This document shows positions 14,024 to 19,770 of a stretch of DNA of 19,770 nt, in pieces; position 1 is the stretch's first letter, and each line of letters begins with the position of its first letter. Under the pieces are notes generated by a model. The model searched no databases. It had not been told where the DNA came from and saw nothing but the letters and a program-made list of their open reading frames with translations. The stretch lies in contig DKMK01000071.1 of assembly GCA_002469545.1 (NCBI GenBank), positions 2,845 through 22,614 of the forward strand, written 5' to 3'. The position numbers and the translations under genes were made by a program. The DNA is from Rhodobacterales bacterium UBA7416. Lineage in GTDB: Bacteria; Pseudomonadota; Alphaproteobacteria; Rhodobacterales; Rhodobacteraceae.

Positions 14024-15349
14024 TTAATTCTGCGATAACGCAGACAGCCCCTTTAGAATGTCCAATGCATAGGACAGTTGATAATCGTCTTCACGTAACT
14101 TCGCAGTTGCTTGTTGCGCGGCGCGCTCTTCTTCCAACAACTTGCGTTCATCGGCCGTCAGGCTGTCATTTGACAAAGAGCCCTGCAAATCAGCTTCGAA
14201 ACGTTGGCTTTGCGCGGCCTTCTCTTCGTCGTCTTCAACCTTTTGACGCTGTTCCACCAAGATATCTGGTGCTACGCCTAATGACTGAATCGAACGCCCA
14301 GATGGCGTGTAATAACGCGCGGTGGTCAGACGTATCGCGCCTTCGGATGACAATGGTACGATCGTTTGCACTGACCCTTTACCGAATGATGTTGTGCCAA
14401 CAATGATCGCGCGACGATGATCTTGCAATGCGCCGGCTACGATTTCAGATGCTGATGCAGACCCCCCGTTAATCAAAACCACAATCGGTTTGCCTTGAGC
14501 CAGATCACCTGGTGTTGCATTGTATCGCTCCGCATCACGTGCGCCACGGCCACGAGTGGAAACGATTTCGCCACCTTCTAAAAATGCATCAGAAACGCGG
14601 ATCGCTTGGGTCAGCAACCCACCTGGGTTGTTGCGCAAATCAATAACTACGCCTTCAACTGCATCGATGCCACCAGCGTTTTCAATTTCCTTTTGAAGGC
14701 TCTGCGCCAAATTTGGATACGTTTTATCTGTGAATGACGACACACGCAGAACAACTGTTTTGCCTTCGGTGCGGGCGCGCACTGCTTTAATTTCAATGGT
14801 ATCGCGAATGATCGAAATATCGAATGGTTCTTCGACGCCTTCGCGTGCGATGGTAATAATAATTTCTGAACCAACAGGCCCACGCATTTTTTCTACTGCT
14901 TGATCCAATGTTTGGCCCAGCGTGCTTTCGCCATCAACCTTGGTGATGAAATCACCGGCTTCGACACCTGCAACTGCGGCGGGCGTGTCATCGATAGGTG
15001 ACACAACTTTGACAAAGCCGTTTTCTTGGGTCACTTCGATTCCCAATCCACCAAATTCACCACGCGTTTGTACTTGCATCGCACTGAAATCTTCGGGTGC
15101 CATATAACTGGAATGTGGATCCAATGAACTCAACATGCCACTGATCGCACTTTCGATCAGCTTGCCTTCGTCGACTTCTTCAACATAGGCCGAACTGATT
15201 TGCTCAAAAATATTCGAAAACAAATCCAGATGCTCATAGGTCGATTTAACCTTCTTGGTTTCCTGCGCAATCAAAGGTCCAGTGAACTGTGACGTCAGTA
15301 TTACACCAGCAATGGCACCACCAATGGCGGCCGTAAATATTTTGTTCAT
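14024..15349 (-). CDS. ctpA: S41 carboxy-terminal processing protease
   Basis: A 441-residue protease. Residues 1-28 are a signal peptide or uncleaved anchor (a hydrophobic stretch ending PLIAQE). A PDZ domain spans about 95-185 with GEFGGLGIEV. The S41 core shows VVIDLRNNPGGLL, then GGSASASEIVAGALQDH and TTSFGKGSVQT. By CtpB spacing the catalytic triad residues are Ser299, Lys324 and Gln328, all present. Acts in the periplasm, cleaving near protein C-termini; homologues control peptidoglycan hydrolases or their regulators. AGGAAG precedes the ATG, which is seven bases past the EnvC-like stop. The C-terminal 60 residues are charged and rich in Glu/Lys/Gln. Confidence 0.95.
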   Translation of the reverse strand: MNKIFTAAIGGAIAGVILTSQFTGPLIAQETKKVKSTYEHLDLFSNIFEQISSAYVEEVDEGKLIESAISGMLSSLDPHSSYMAPEDFSAMQVQTRGEFGGLGIEVTQENGFVKVVSPIDDTPAAVAGVEAGDFITKVDGESTLGQTLDQAVEKMRGPVGSEIIITIAREGVEEPFDISIIRDTIEIKAVRARTEGKTVVLRVSSFTDKTYPNLAQSLQKEIENAGGIDAVEGVVIDLRNNPGGLLTQAIRVSDAFLEGGEIVSTRGRGARDAERYNATPGDLAQGKPIVVLINGGSASASEIVAGALQDHRRAIIVGTTSFGKGSVQTIVPLSSEGAIRLTTARYYTPSGRSIQSLGVAPDILVEQRQKVEDDEEKAAQSQRFEADLQGSLSNDSLTADERKLLEEERAAQQATAKLREDDYQLSYALDILKGLSALSQN

Positions 15350-15356
15350 CGTCTTC

Positions 15357-16499
15357 CTAACCTTTGTTCACTTGGAACCAATCGATTGGATCAACCGGTT
15401 TTCCGTCTTTGCGAATTTCTATATAAAGCGTTTCTTGCGTCAATGTTTCACTCGCTTGTGAAACTTCTACTAATAAATCACCAAGTTCCAGCTCTTTTCC
15501 ACTCATAAGGCCAATTGGGTCACCTTTTGATACAATATCGCCCGCGACCGCGTAAATGCGGCTCATTCCCGACAGTACAATCAAATAGGTTGGATCGGGT
15601 TCAAGAATAATAACATTCCCGTAATCCAAAAATGGACCAGAATACCGCACCGTGGATGCCCAAGGTGCCGTTACTAATGATAACGCTGGCGTTGCTAACA
15701 AAATTCCAGGTCGCTTAATTCCGGCAGCATCCGTTTGATTGAACTTACGAAATACACGGCCACTTGCTGGTAATTGAATTTGCCCAATGCCATCTTCGAA
15801 ACGCAATATTGAACCTGGCGTGGTTCCAATATCTTGGGTGACCAACGCTTTTGCAAAGCTCTCCAACGTTTCGCTGGTTTGTGCCAGCCGTTGCACACGT
15901 TCGGGATCATTTAAAATCCGCTGAGGCAAATCAGTGCGCGATGCAATTGCCTGAGACAAAGCAACACGCGCTGTATTCAATCCTTTTAACCCTTCGGTTA
16001 AATCATCTTGGGCAATTTGCTGGGTAACTTGAATTTTCGACAACTCTTCTAATTGAATACGCAAAGCTTCGGCCTGTTTTTGTAAGCCGGGTGTGATTTC
16101 GGACAACATCATTCCGGATCGCGCGGTGCCAACAGGGCCAGTTGGGTGGATTAACAACAGGGGCGTCGTGGCGCGTTCCAACGTTTGTAAAACACCCAAC
16201 AAGCGACTGATTTGGTCGCGTTGGTTGTCAAACTCTATGCGCAATGAACGCTCACGAATGGACACAACGCGCAAACCATCACGCATCGCCTTTAAGCCAT
16301 CTTCATAGGCTCGGATTGTTTGTGTTAACGCGCGCACCCGATCGTCTGCTTCGTCTGCGTTTTCCAACGCTTCAGTAGCCGCACGCAGGGCAACGGATGC
16401 CTCTTGCGCAGGCTTGATAATATCGGATTGCGCCCAAGTTGAACCAACAGACGCCCCAAAGAACGCTGCAACAAAACTTATGCGGGCCAATAATTTCAT
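15357..16499 (-). CDS. envC: EnvC-like murein hydrolase activator with degenerate LytM domain
   Basis: A 380-residue periplasmic protein. Residues 1-23 are a Sec signal with cleavage after STWA. Residues about 25-225 form long helices with heptad-like character, as in EnvC coiled coils (EALENADEADDRVRALTQ; EFDNQRDQISRLLGVLQ). The C-terminal LytM/M23-like domain spans about 235-375. All M23 zinc-ligand positions look lost: GIKRPGI at 260-266 replaces the H-x-G-I-D region, VLSGM (308-312) replaces the Y-x-H-L region, and LYIEI with Tyr359 replaces L-H-F-E. This fits a non-catalytic activator of AmiC-type amidases during cell separation. It starts at an ATGA overlap with gpmI and precedes ctpA, a recurrent pairing. 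The symbol is by analogy. Confidence 0.85.
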   Translation of the reverse strand: MKLLARISFVAAFFGASVGSTWAQSDIIKPAQEASVALRAATEALENADEADDRVRALTQTIRAYEDGLKAMRDGLRVVSIRERSLRIEFDNQRDQISRLLGVLQTLERATTPLLLIHPTGPVGTARSGMMLSEITPGLQKQAEALRIQLEELSKIQVTQQIAQDDLTEGLKGLNTARVALSQAIASRTDLPQRILNDPERVQRLAQTSETLESFAKALVTQDIGTTPGSILRFEDGIGQIQLPASGRVFRKFNQTDAAGIKRPGILLATPALSLVTAPWASTVRYSGPFLDYGNVIILEPDPTYLIVLSGMSRIYAVAGDIVSKGDPIGLMSGKELELGDLLVEVSQASETLTQETLYIEIRKDGKPVDPIDWFQVNKG

Positions 16500-18013
16500 G
16501 TCAGCAAACTTTGTCCTGTCATTTCAACAGGCTGCTCTAACCCCATCAACGCCAACAGCGTCGGCGCCAAATCTGCCAGCCGTCCACCATCGCGCAAACC
16601 GTTTTCAGAACCGACTAAAATCACAGGTACTGGGTTGGTCGTATGCGCTGTATGTGGTCCACCCGTTTCAGGATCAATCATCGTTTCACAATTGCCGTGA
16701 TCAGCACAAATAATCATCGCACCTCCGACAGAATCCAACGCATCCACAACTTGCGCCAATCCAACATCAACGGATGCACAGGCCGCCATACCTGCCGCCA
16801 AATCACCAGTATGCCCGACCATGTCTGGGTTCGCATAATTCACAACGATCAAATCGTATCCACCGCTGTTAATCGCATCTACCAAATGTTCAGTCACTTC
16901 GCCTGACGACATCTCTGGTTGTAAATCATAGGTGGCAACTTTCGGGCTGGGTGCCAAATAACGCTCTTCGTTATCTGCGGGTACTTCGACGCCACCATTT
17001 AAGAAAAAGGTCACGTGTGGGTATTTTTCTGTTTCTGCAATGCGGAATTGTTTCAATCCTTTGGCGGAAACATATTCGCCCAAGGTGTTTTTGATTTCGT
17101 CGCTTGGGAATACACAATCCATATATGTATCGTGGCGATCTGAATATTGCGCAAACCCGACCAACGCAGATAGTTCAACACGATCACCTGTGTCAAAAGA
17201 TGTAAAATCTGGGTCCCCTATCGCAGACAATATTTCCCGCGCGCGATCGGCACGGTAATTCATGAACATCAATCCATCACCAGCTTGTAAACCAACGTAA
17301 TCACCGATGACTGTTGCAGGAATGAATTCATCCGTTATTTCCGCGTCATAGGCGGATCGTATGGCTTGCTCTGTTCGCGTAACACGTGCGCCTTCGCCCT
17401 TAGCAATGACATTATAGCCCTGCTCAACACGTTCCCAACGATTGTCGCGATCCAATGAAAAATATCGCCCAGTAAGCGTGGCAACAGATGTGTTTGGCCC
17501 AATGGCGCCTTCCAGATGCGTTAAATACGTTAATGCGGATTTAGGCGCCACATCGCGGCCATCACCAAACAAATGCAAACGCACTTGTAACCCACGCGCT
17601 TCCAACGCGTTGGCGGTTTCAATCATATGATCAATATGGCTGTGAACGCCACCATCGGACAAGACACCACACAAATGTGCAACACCGCTACCAGCGACAA
17701 CTGCATCGCCAAAACGTGTAATGCCGGCAAGAGTGGCAAATTCACCGCGTTCAATAGCACCCTCAATTTTACGCAGGTCCATTTCAACCACGCGCCCAGC
17801 GCCAATGTTCATATGGCCAACTTCGGAATTACCCATCTGACCCGTCGGCAATCCAACGTCTGGCCCAAAGGTAATCAACGTCGAAGATGGGCAATTTTTC
17901 ATCAAGCTGTCAAAGCAAGGTGTATTCGCCAACGCCACCGCATTTCCATCTGTCACATCGGACAATCCCCAACCATCAAGGATGCATAAAACAACGGGCT
18001 TCTTCGGAGTCAT
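16496..18013 (-). CDS. gpmI: 2,3-bisphosphoglycerate-independent phosphoglycerate mutase
   Basis: A 505-residue enzyme from the ATG at 18011-18013, which has GGA seven bases upstream. An ATG four codons earlier (18025) is in frame but lacks an SD and would leave almost no leader. It interconverts 3- and 2-phosphoglycerate with two Mn ions. Landmarks: VVLCILDGWG with Asp13, QMGNSEVGHMNIGAGRVV with the phospho-accepting Ser63, HLFGDGRDVAPKSALTYL, GRYFSLDRDNRWERV, MFMNYRADRARE, YPHVTFFLNGG, VVNYANPDMVGHTGD and CADHGNCE. All are intact and length is normal (about 505-515). The stop overlaps the EnvC-like start. It appears to head the gpmI-envC-ctpA-rppH-mscS run. Confidence 0.96.
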   Translation of the reverse strand: MTPKKPVVLCILDGWGLSDVTDGNAVALANTPCFDSLMKNCPSSTLITFGPDVGLPTGQMGNSEVGHMNIGAGRVVEMDLRKIEGAIERGEFATLAGITRFGDAVVAGSGVAHLCGVLSDGGVHSHIDHMIETANALEARGLQVRLHLFGDGRDVAPKSALTYLTHLEGAIGPNTSVATLTGRYFSLDRDNRWERVEQGYNVIAKGEGARVTRTEQAIRSAYDAEITDEFIPATVIGDYVGLQAGDGLMFMNYRADRAREILSAIGDPDFTSFDTGDRVELSALVGFAQYSDRHDTYMDCVFPSDEIKNTLGEYVSAKGLKQFRIAETEKYPHVTFFLNGGVEVPADNEERYLAPSPKVATYDLQPEMSSGEVTEHLVDAINSGGYDLIVVNYANPDMVGHTGDLAAGMAACASVDVGLAQVVDALDSVGGAMIICADHGNCETMIDPETGGPHTAHTTNPVPVILVGSENGLRDGGRLADLAPTLLALMGLEQPVEMTGQSLLT

Positions 18014-18039
18014 ATCAAGGTCCATAATTACTTATGTCA

Positions 18040-18068
18040 TCAATACGTGGACGCGTTGGTTTGTTCAA
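18040..18068 (-). promoter_or_regulatory. Candidate gpmI promoter
   Basis: On the minus strand TTGAAC (18068-18063) and TATTGA (18045-18040) are 17 bases apart. A start near 18033 would leave about 20 bases of leader before the ATG at 18013, which supports that start over the one at 18025. The -10 is weak. The site lies behind the rlmH terminator, as expected for a new unit. Confidence 0.35.
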
Positions 18069-18094
18069 CCACCACACGGCTTCTTTACTTTGTT

Positions 18095-18120
18095 GAAAAC
18101 TAAGCCCGGTGATACGGGCT
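18095..18120 (-). terminator. Terminator overlapping the rlmH stop codon
   Basis: On the minus strand AGCCCG (18120-18115) and CGGGCT (18108-18103) form a six-pair stem with loop TATCAC, followed by the TAG stop and then TTTTC. The stem is made from the codons for the last residues (S-P-Y-H-R-A) of RlmH. Stem and T-run are short, so strength is uncertain. Confidence 0.5.
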
Positions 18121-18570
18121 GCCGCTTAAAATAGATGCCGCGCGGTAAAGCTGTTCGGATAACATCACGCGCACCAACATGTGTGGCCAAACCATTTTAC
18201 CAAACGACAAGGCAAAATCTGCTTCGTCGCGCAGGCTGGGATCAATTCCATCCGCGCCGCCAATGATAATTGCCAAATCCGCAACGCCGCGATCTGCCCA
18301 GCCGCTTAGCTTTTTGGCAAAATCGGGGCTGGTCATCACGGCACCGCGTTCATCCATGATTGCAATTAATGCACCATTTGGAATTGCGCGACGGATCAAA
18401 TCGGCTTCGGGTGCCATGCCGCCACCCTTTTTATCTTCGACCTCTAAAACAGAAACAGGCCCCAACCCAAAGGCGCGGCCTGATTTATTAAATCTGTTCA
18501 GATAATCGTCGATCAGGTCCTTTTCAGGTCCCTTTCTTAGGCGTCCAACAACACACAAATGAATGCGCAT
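18100..18570 (-). CDS. rlmH: 23S rRNA pseudouridine-1915 N3-methyltransferase
   Basis: A 156-residue SPOUT-class methyltransferase, normal length for RlmH (about 155-160), which methylates pseudouridine 1915 in helix 69 of 23S rRNA using S-adenosylmethionine. The SAM-binding knot shows ALIAIMDERG, then LAIIIGGADGID (IGGADG at 103-108), and the conserved end VMLSEQLYRAASILSGSPYHRA (in two parts: MLSEQLYRA and SPYHRA). The ATG overlaps the rsfS stop by one base (TAATG), the common rsfS-rlmH coupling, giving a ribosome-maturation pair. A hairpin formed by its last codons may end the transcript before gpmI. Confidence 0.96.
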   Translation of the reverse strand: MRIHLCVVGRLRKGPEKDLIDDYLNRFNKSGRAFGLGPVSVLEVEDKKGGGMAPEADLIRRAIPNGALIAIMDERGAVMTSPDFAKKLSGWADRGVADLAIIIGGADGIDPSLRDEADFALSFGKMVWPHMLVRVMLSEQLYRAASILSGSPYHRA

Positions 18571-19004
18571 TAATCTTCGCTGCCCTCAAGATTACTTGAT
18601 TGAGGTGCCGGCGCTTCGCCAGACCACATTTTTTCCAGCTGATAGAATTCACGAACCTCAGGGCGGAAAACGTGAATAATCACATCGCCAGCGTCCAGCA
18701 ACACCCAATCGCCGGCGCCTTTGCCTTCGATTTTGGAAATGTAACCAGTGGTGTCTTTGATTCGTGCGTGCAGTTTTTCAATAATTGCTGAAACTTGACG
18801 CGTAGAGCGACCCGTTGCCACAACCATGTGATCCGCGATTGTCGATTTCCCTTTCAGGGGAATCGTCACGATTTCTTCTGCTTTGTTATCTTGAAGCGAA
18901 TTTAAAACCAAATCCAACAAGCTCATGCTTGGGATATTTGCGGTGTTTGCAGTTTCGTCTGCATCAACAGTTCCAGTCAGAACCGTATCCTCCGAATAGC
19001 GCAC
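18570..19004 (-). CDS. rsfS: Ribosome silencing factor RsfS
   Basis: A 144-residue protein from a GTG at 19002-19004 with AAGG four bases upstream. RsfS binds uL14 on the 50S subunit and blocks subunit joining in starvation. The conserved domain runs from about residue 28 to 130: LLDLVLNSLQDNKAEEIVTI, DHMVVATGRSTRQVSAI, a G-D-W-V-L-L-D-A-G-D segment and IIHVFRPEVREFYQLEKMW, all typical. The start is ambiguous: a strong GGAGGA (18993-18988) lies seven bases before an in-frame CTG (18980-18978), and an ATG at codon 27 would still keep the domain. The C-terminus has a short Ser/Glu-rich tail. Coupled to rlmH. Confidence 0.93.
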   Translation of the reverse strand: MRYSEDTVLTGTVDADETANTANIPSMSLLDLVLNSLQDNKAEEIVTIPLKGKSTIADHMVVATGRSTRQVSAIIEKLHARIKDTTGYISKIEGKGAGDWVLLDAGDVIIHVFRPEVREFYQLEKMWSGEAPAPQSSNLEGSED

Positions 19005-19035
19005 CGAACCTTGGTGCTAAGGTGACGCCCTTTTA

Positions 19036-19050
19036 CCATTAGTCTAATGG
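19036..19050. promoter_or_regulatory. Perfect 15-base palindrome, candidate operator
   Basis: CCATTAG-T-CTAATGG, seven-base perfect arms around one base. It lies about 10-25 bases downstream of the predicted rsfS transcription start and 32 bases before the GTG. In RNA a one-base loop is too tight for a full hairpin, so a protein-binding DNA site is more likely. No regulator can be named. Confidence 0.4.
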
Positions 19051-19065
19051 CCGAGCAAGCGGCGC

Positions 19066-19093
19066 TTATTATGTAGCTAGGGGCGAATGTCAA
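19066..19093 (-). promoter_or_regulatory. Predicted rsfS-rlmH promoter
   Basis: On the minus strand a perfect TTGACA (19093-19088) is followed by 16 bases and TAATAA (19071-19066). An alternative -10, CATAAT, is a better match but only 14 bases away. The -35 falls inside the loop of the hairpin after ilvE. The leader to the GTG would be about 55 bases and contains the 15-base palindrome. Confidence 0.5.
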
Positions 19094-19100
19094 TCGCCCC
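19080..19100 (-). terminator. Stem-loop after ilvE
   Basis: GGGGCGA and TCGCCCC form a seven-pair perfect stem around a seven-base loop, starting eight bases past the ilvE stop. On the minus strand no T-run follows (TAGCTAC), while on the plus strand TTTT follows. It may slow or end ilvE transcription, or protect the mRNA 3' end, but it is not a textbook terminator for this strand. Confidence 0.45.
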
Positions 19101-19107
19101 TTTTCAA

Positions 19108-19770
19108 TTACATCCGTACCAGCTTTTCATAGCTTTCAGCGATATCACGCGCCATCGCACCAACTTCGAATGTGTATTCACCGATTTGGCTGACAGGTGT
19201 GACCTCTGCGGCGGTGCCTGTTAACCAACACTGCTCAAAACCAGCTAACTCTTCGGGCATAATGTGACGTTCGTGAACCGTGATGCCTTTTTCTGCCAGC
19301 ATCTGTAAAACAGTCTGACGCGTAATGCCGTTCAGGAAACAATCAGGTTTTGGCGTGTGCACTTCGCCATCTTTAACAAAGAACATGTTCGCGCCGGTCG
19401 CTTCTGCGACATATCCACGATAATCAAACATCATTGCATCCGAACAACCTTTTGCTTCGGCTGTGTGTTTTGCCATGGTACAGATCATGTACAGGCCGGA
19501 TGCTTTTGCAAAGCAAGGGATTGTTTCTGGGGACGGACGTTTCCATTTAGAAATATCCAGTTTCGCGCCCTTCATTTTGGCGTCACCGTAATATGCACCC
19601 CATTCCCACGCGGCCACTGCCATGCGGACAGGGTTTGCCTGTGATGCGACGCCCATGTCATCACCTGATCCGCGCCACGCCAAAACGCGTACATATGCAT
19701 CGGTCAAATCATTGGCTTTCATCACGGCATATTTGGCTTCTTCGATTTCTTCAACAGAGTAGGGCACAGG
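19108..19770 (-). CDS. ilvE: Branched-chain amino acid aminotransferase, C-terminal part (cut by window end)
   Basis: The last 220 codons or so of a fold-type IV PLP aminotransferase; the reading frame is still open at 19770, so the GTG at 19767 is not a start. Family length is about 288-310, so roughly 70-90 residues are missing. It transfers amino groups between glutamate and the keto acids of Leu, Ile and Val. Landmarks: YVRVLAWRGSG, IPCFAKASGLYMICTMAK with the PLP lysine expected in FAKAS, YVAEATGANMFFVKDG, FLNGITRQTVLQ and WLTGTAAEVTPV. All match IlvE rather than D-amino acid transaminase or aminodeoxychorismate lyase. A stem-loop follows the stop. Confidence 0.93.
   Translation of the reverse strand, partial: PVPYSVEEIEEAKYAVMKANDLTDAYVRVLAWRGSGDDMGVASQANPVRMAVAAWEWGAYYGDAKMKGAKLDISKWKRPSPETIPCFAKASGLYMICTMAKHTAEAKGCSDAMMFDYRGYVAEATGANMFFVKDGEVHTPKPDCFLNGITRQTVLQMLAEKGITVHERHIMPEELAGFEQCWLTGTAAEVTPVSQIGEYTFEVGAMARDIAESYEKLVRM

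Noticed and set aside
19036..19050. The palindrome as an rsfS-side intrinsic terminator
   Set aside because: A one-base loop and the absence of a following T-run on the minus strand do not fit a terminator.
1..19770. Mobile element, prophage, defence island, CRISPR array, tRNA or rRNA
   Set aside because: No transposase, integrase, phage, restriction or Cas-like protein, no regularly spaced repeats and no tRNA-like cloverleaf were seen; almost all sequence is core coding.

Overview
The window is a stretch of core chromosome from an alphaproteobacterium, most likely a marine Rhodobacteraceae (Roseobacter group) member of moderate GC. The call rests on gene order and protein character: DUF3576 lipoprotein-leuS-lptE-holA, rsfS-rlmH-gpmI-envC-ctpA-rppH, a Rhodobacter-type porin, and a ribA followed directly by a small L,D-transpeptidase-like gene. 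No genus is claimed. I see no rRNA, tRNA, insertion sequence, phage gene, CRISPR array or toxin-antitoxin pair. Gene density is very high: the longest stretch without a gene is 267 bases (4410-4676).

Layout. (1) Positions 1-626, plus strand: the 3' end of ribA (GTP cyclohydrolase II) overlaps a signal-less YkuD-family L,D-transpeptidase-like gene by ATGA. (2) Positions 623-4409, minus strand: a Rhodobacter-type porin with its own hairpin terminator, then a promoter driving a TPR-sulfotransferase gene that is coupled to the PLP-homeostasis gene yggS. (3) Positions 4410-4676: a divergent regulatory gap. (4) Positions 4677-11024, plus strand: DUF3576 lipoprotein, leuS, lptE, holA, a glutathione S-transferase-like gene and a geranylgeranyl-reductase-family flavoprotein, all with overlaps or very short gaps except a 71-base gap before leuS that holds a hairpin. 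(5) Positions 11011-18013, minus strand: gpmI, envC-like, ctpA, rppH, an MscS-family channel and a TIGR03862/HI0933-like flavoprotein, in transcription order and mostly coupled through ATGA overlaps. (6) Positions 18100-19770, minus strand: ilvE (cut by the window end), then rsfS and rlmH behind a compact terminator/promoter/palindrome region.

Function. The genes cover housekeeping (leucyl-tRNA charging, replication clamp loading, glycolysis, ribosome maturation, branched-chain amino acid and riboflavin synthesis, mRNA 5'-end processing) mixed with envelope work (porin, two lipoproteins, LptE, an EnvC-like amidase activator, a carboxy-terminal protease, a mechanosensitive channel). The EnvC-like/CtpA pair points to control of peptidoglycan hydrolysis at cell separation, and its tight coupling to gpmI and rppH is the main architectural theme.

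I found no convincing new multi-gene system. The best second-look items are small: a consensus -35 box lying in the loop of the ilvE 3' hairpin, followed by a perfect 15-base palindrome upstream of rsfS-rlmH; a terminator built from the last codons of rlmH; the TPR-sulfotransferase inserted between porin and yggS; and the geranylgeranyl reductase/GST-like pair appended to leuS-lptE-holA.
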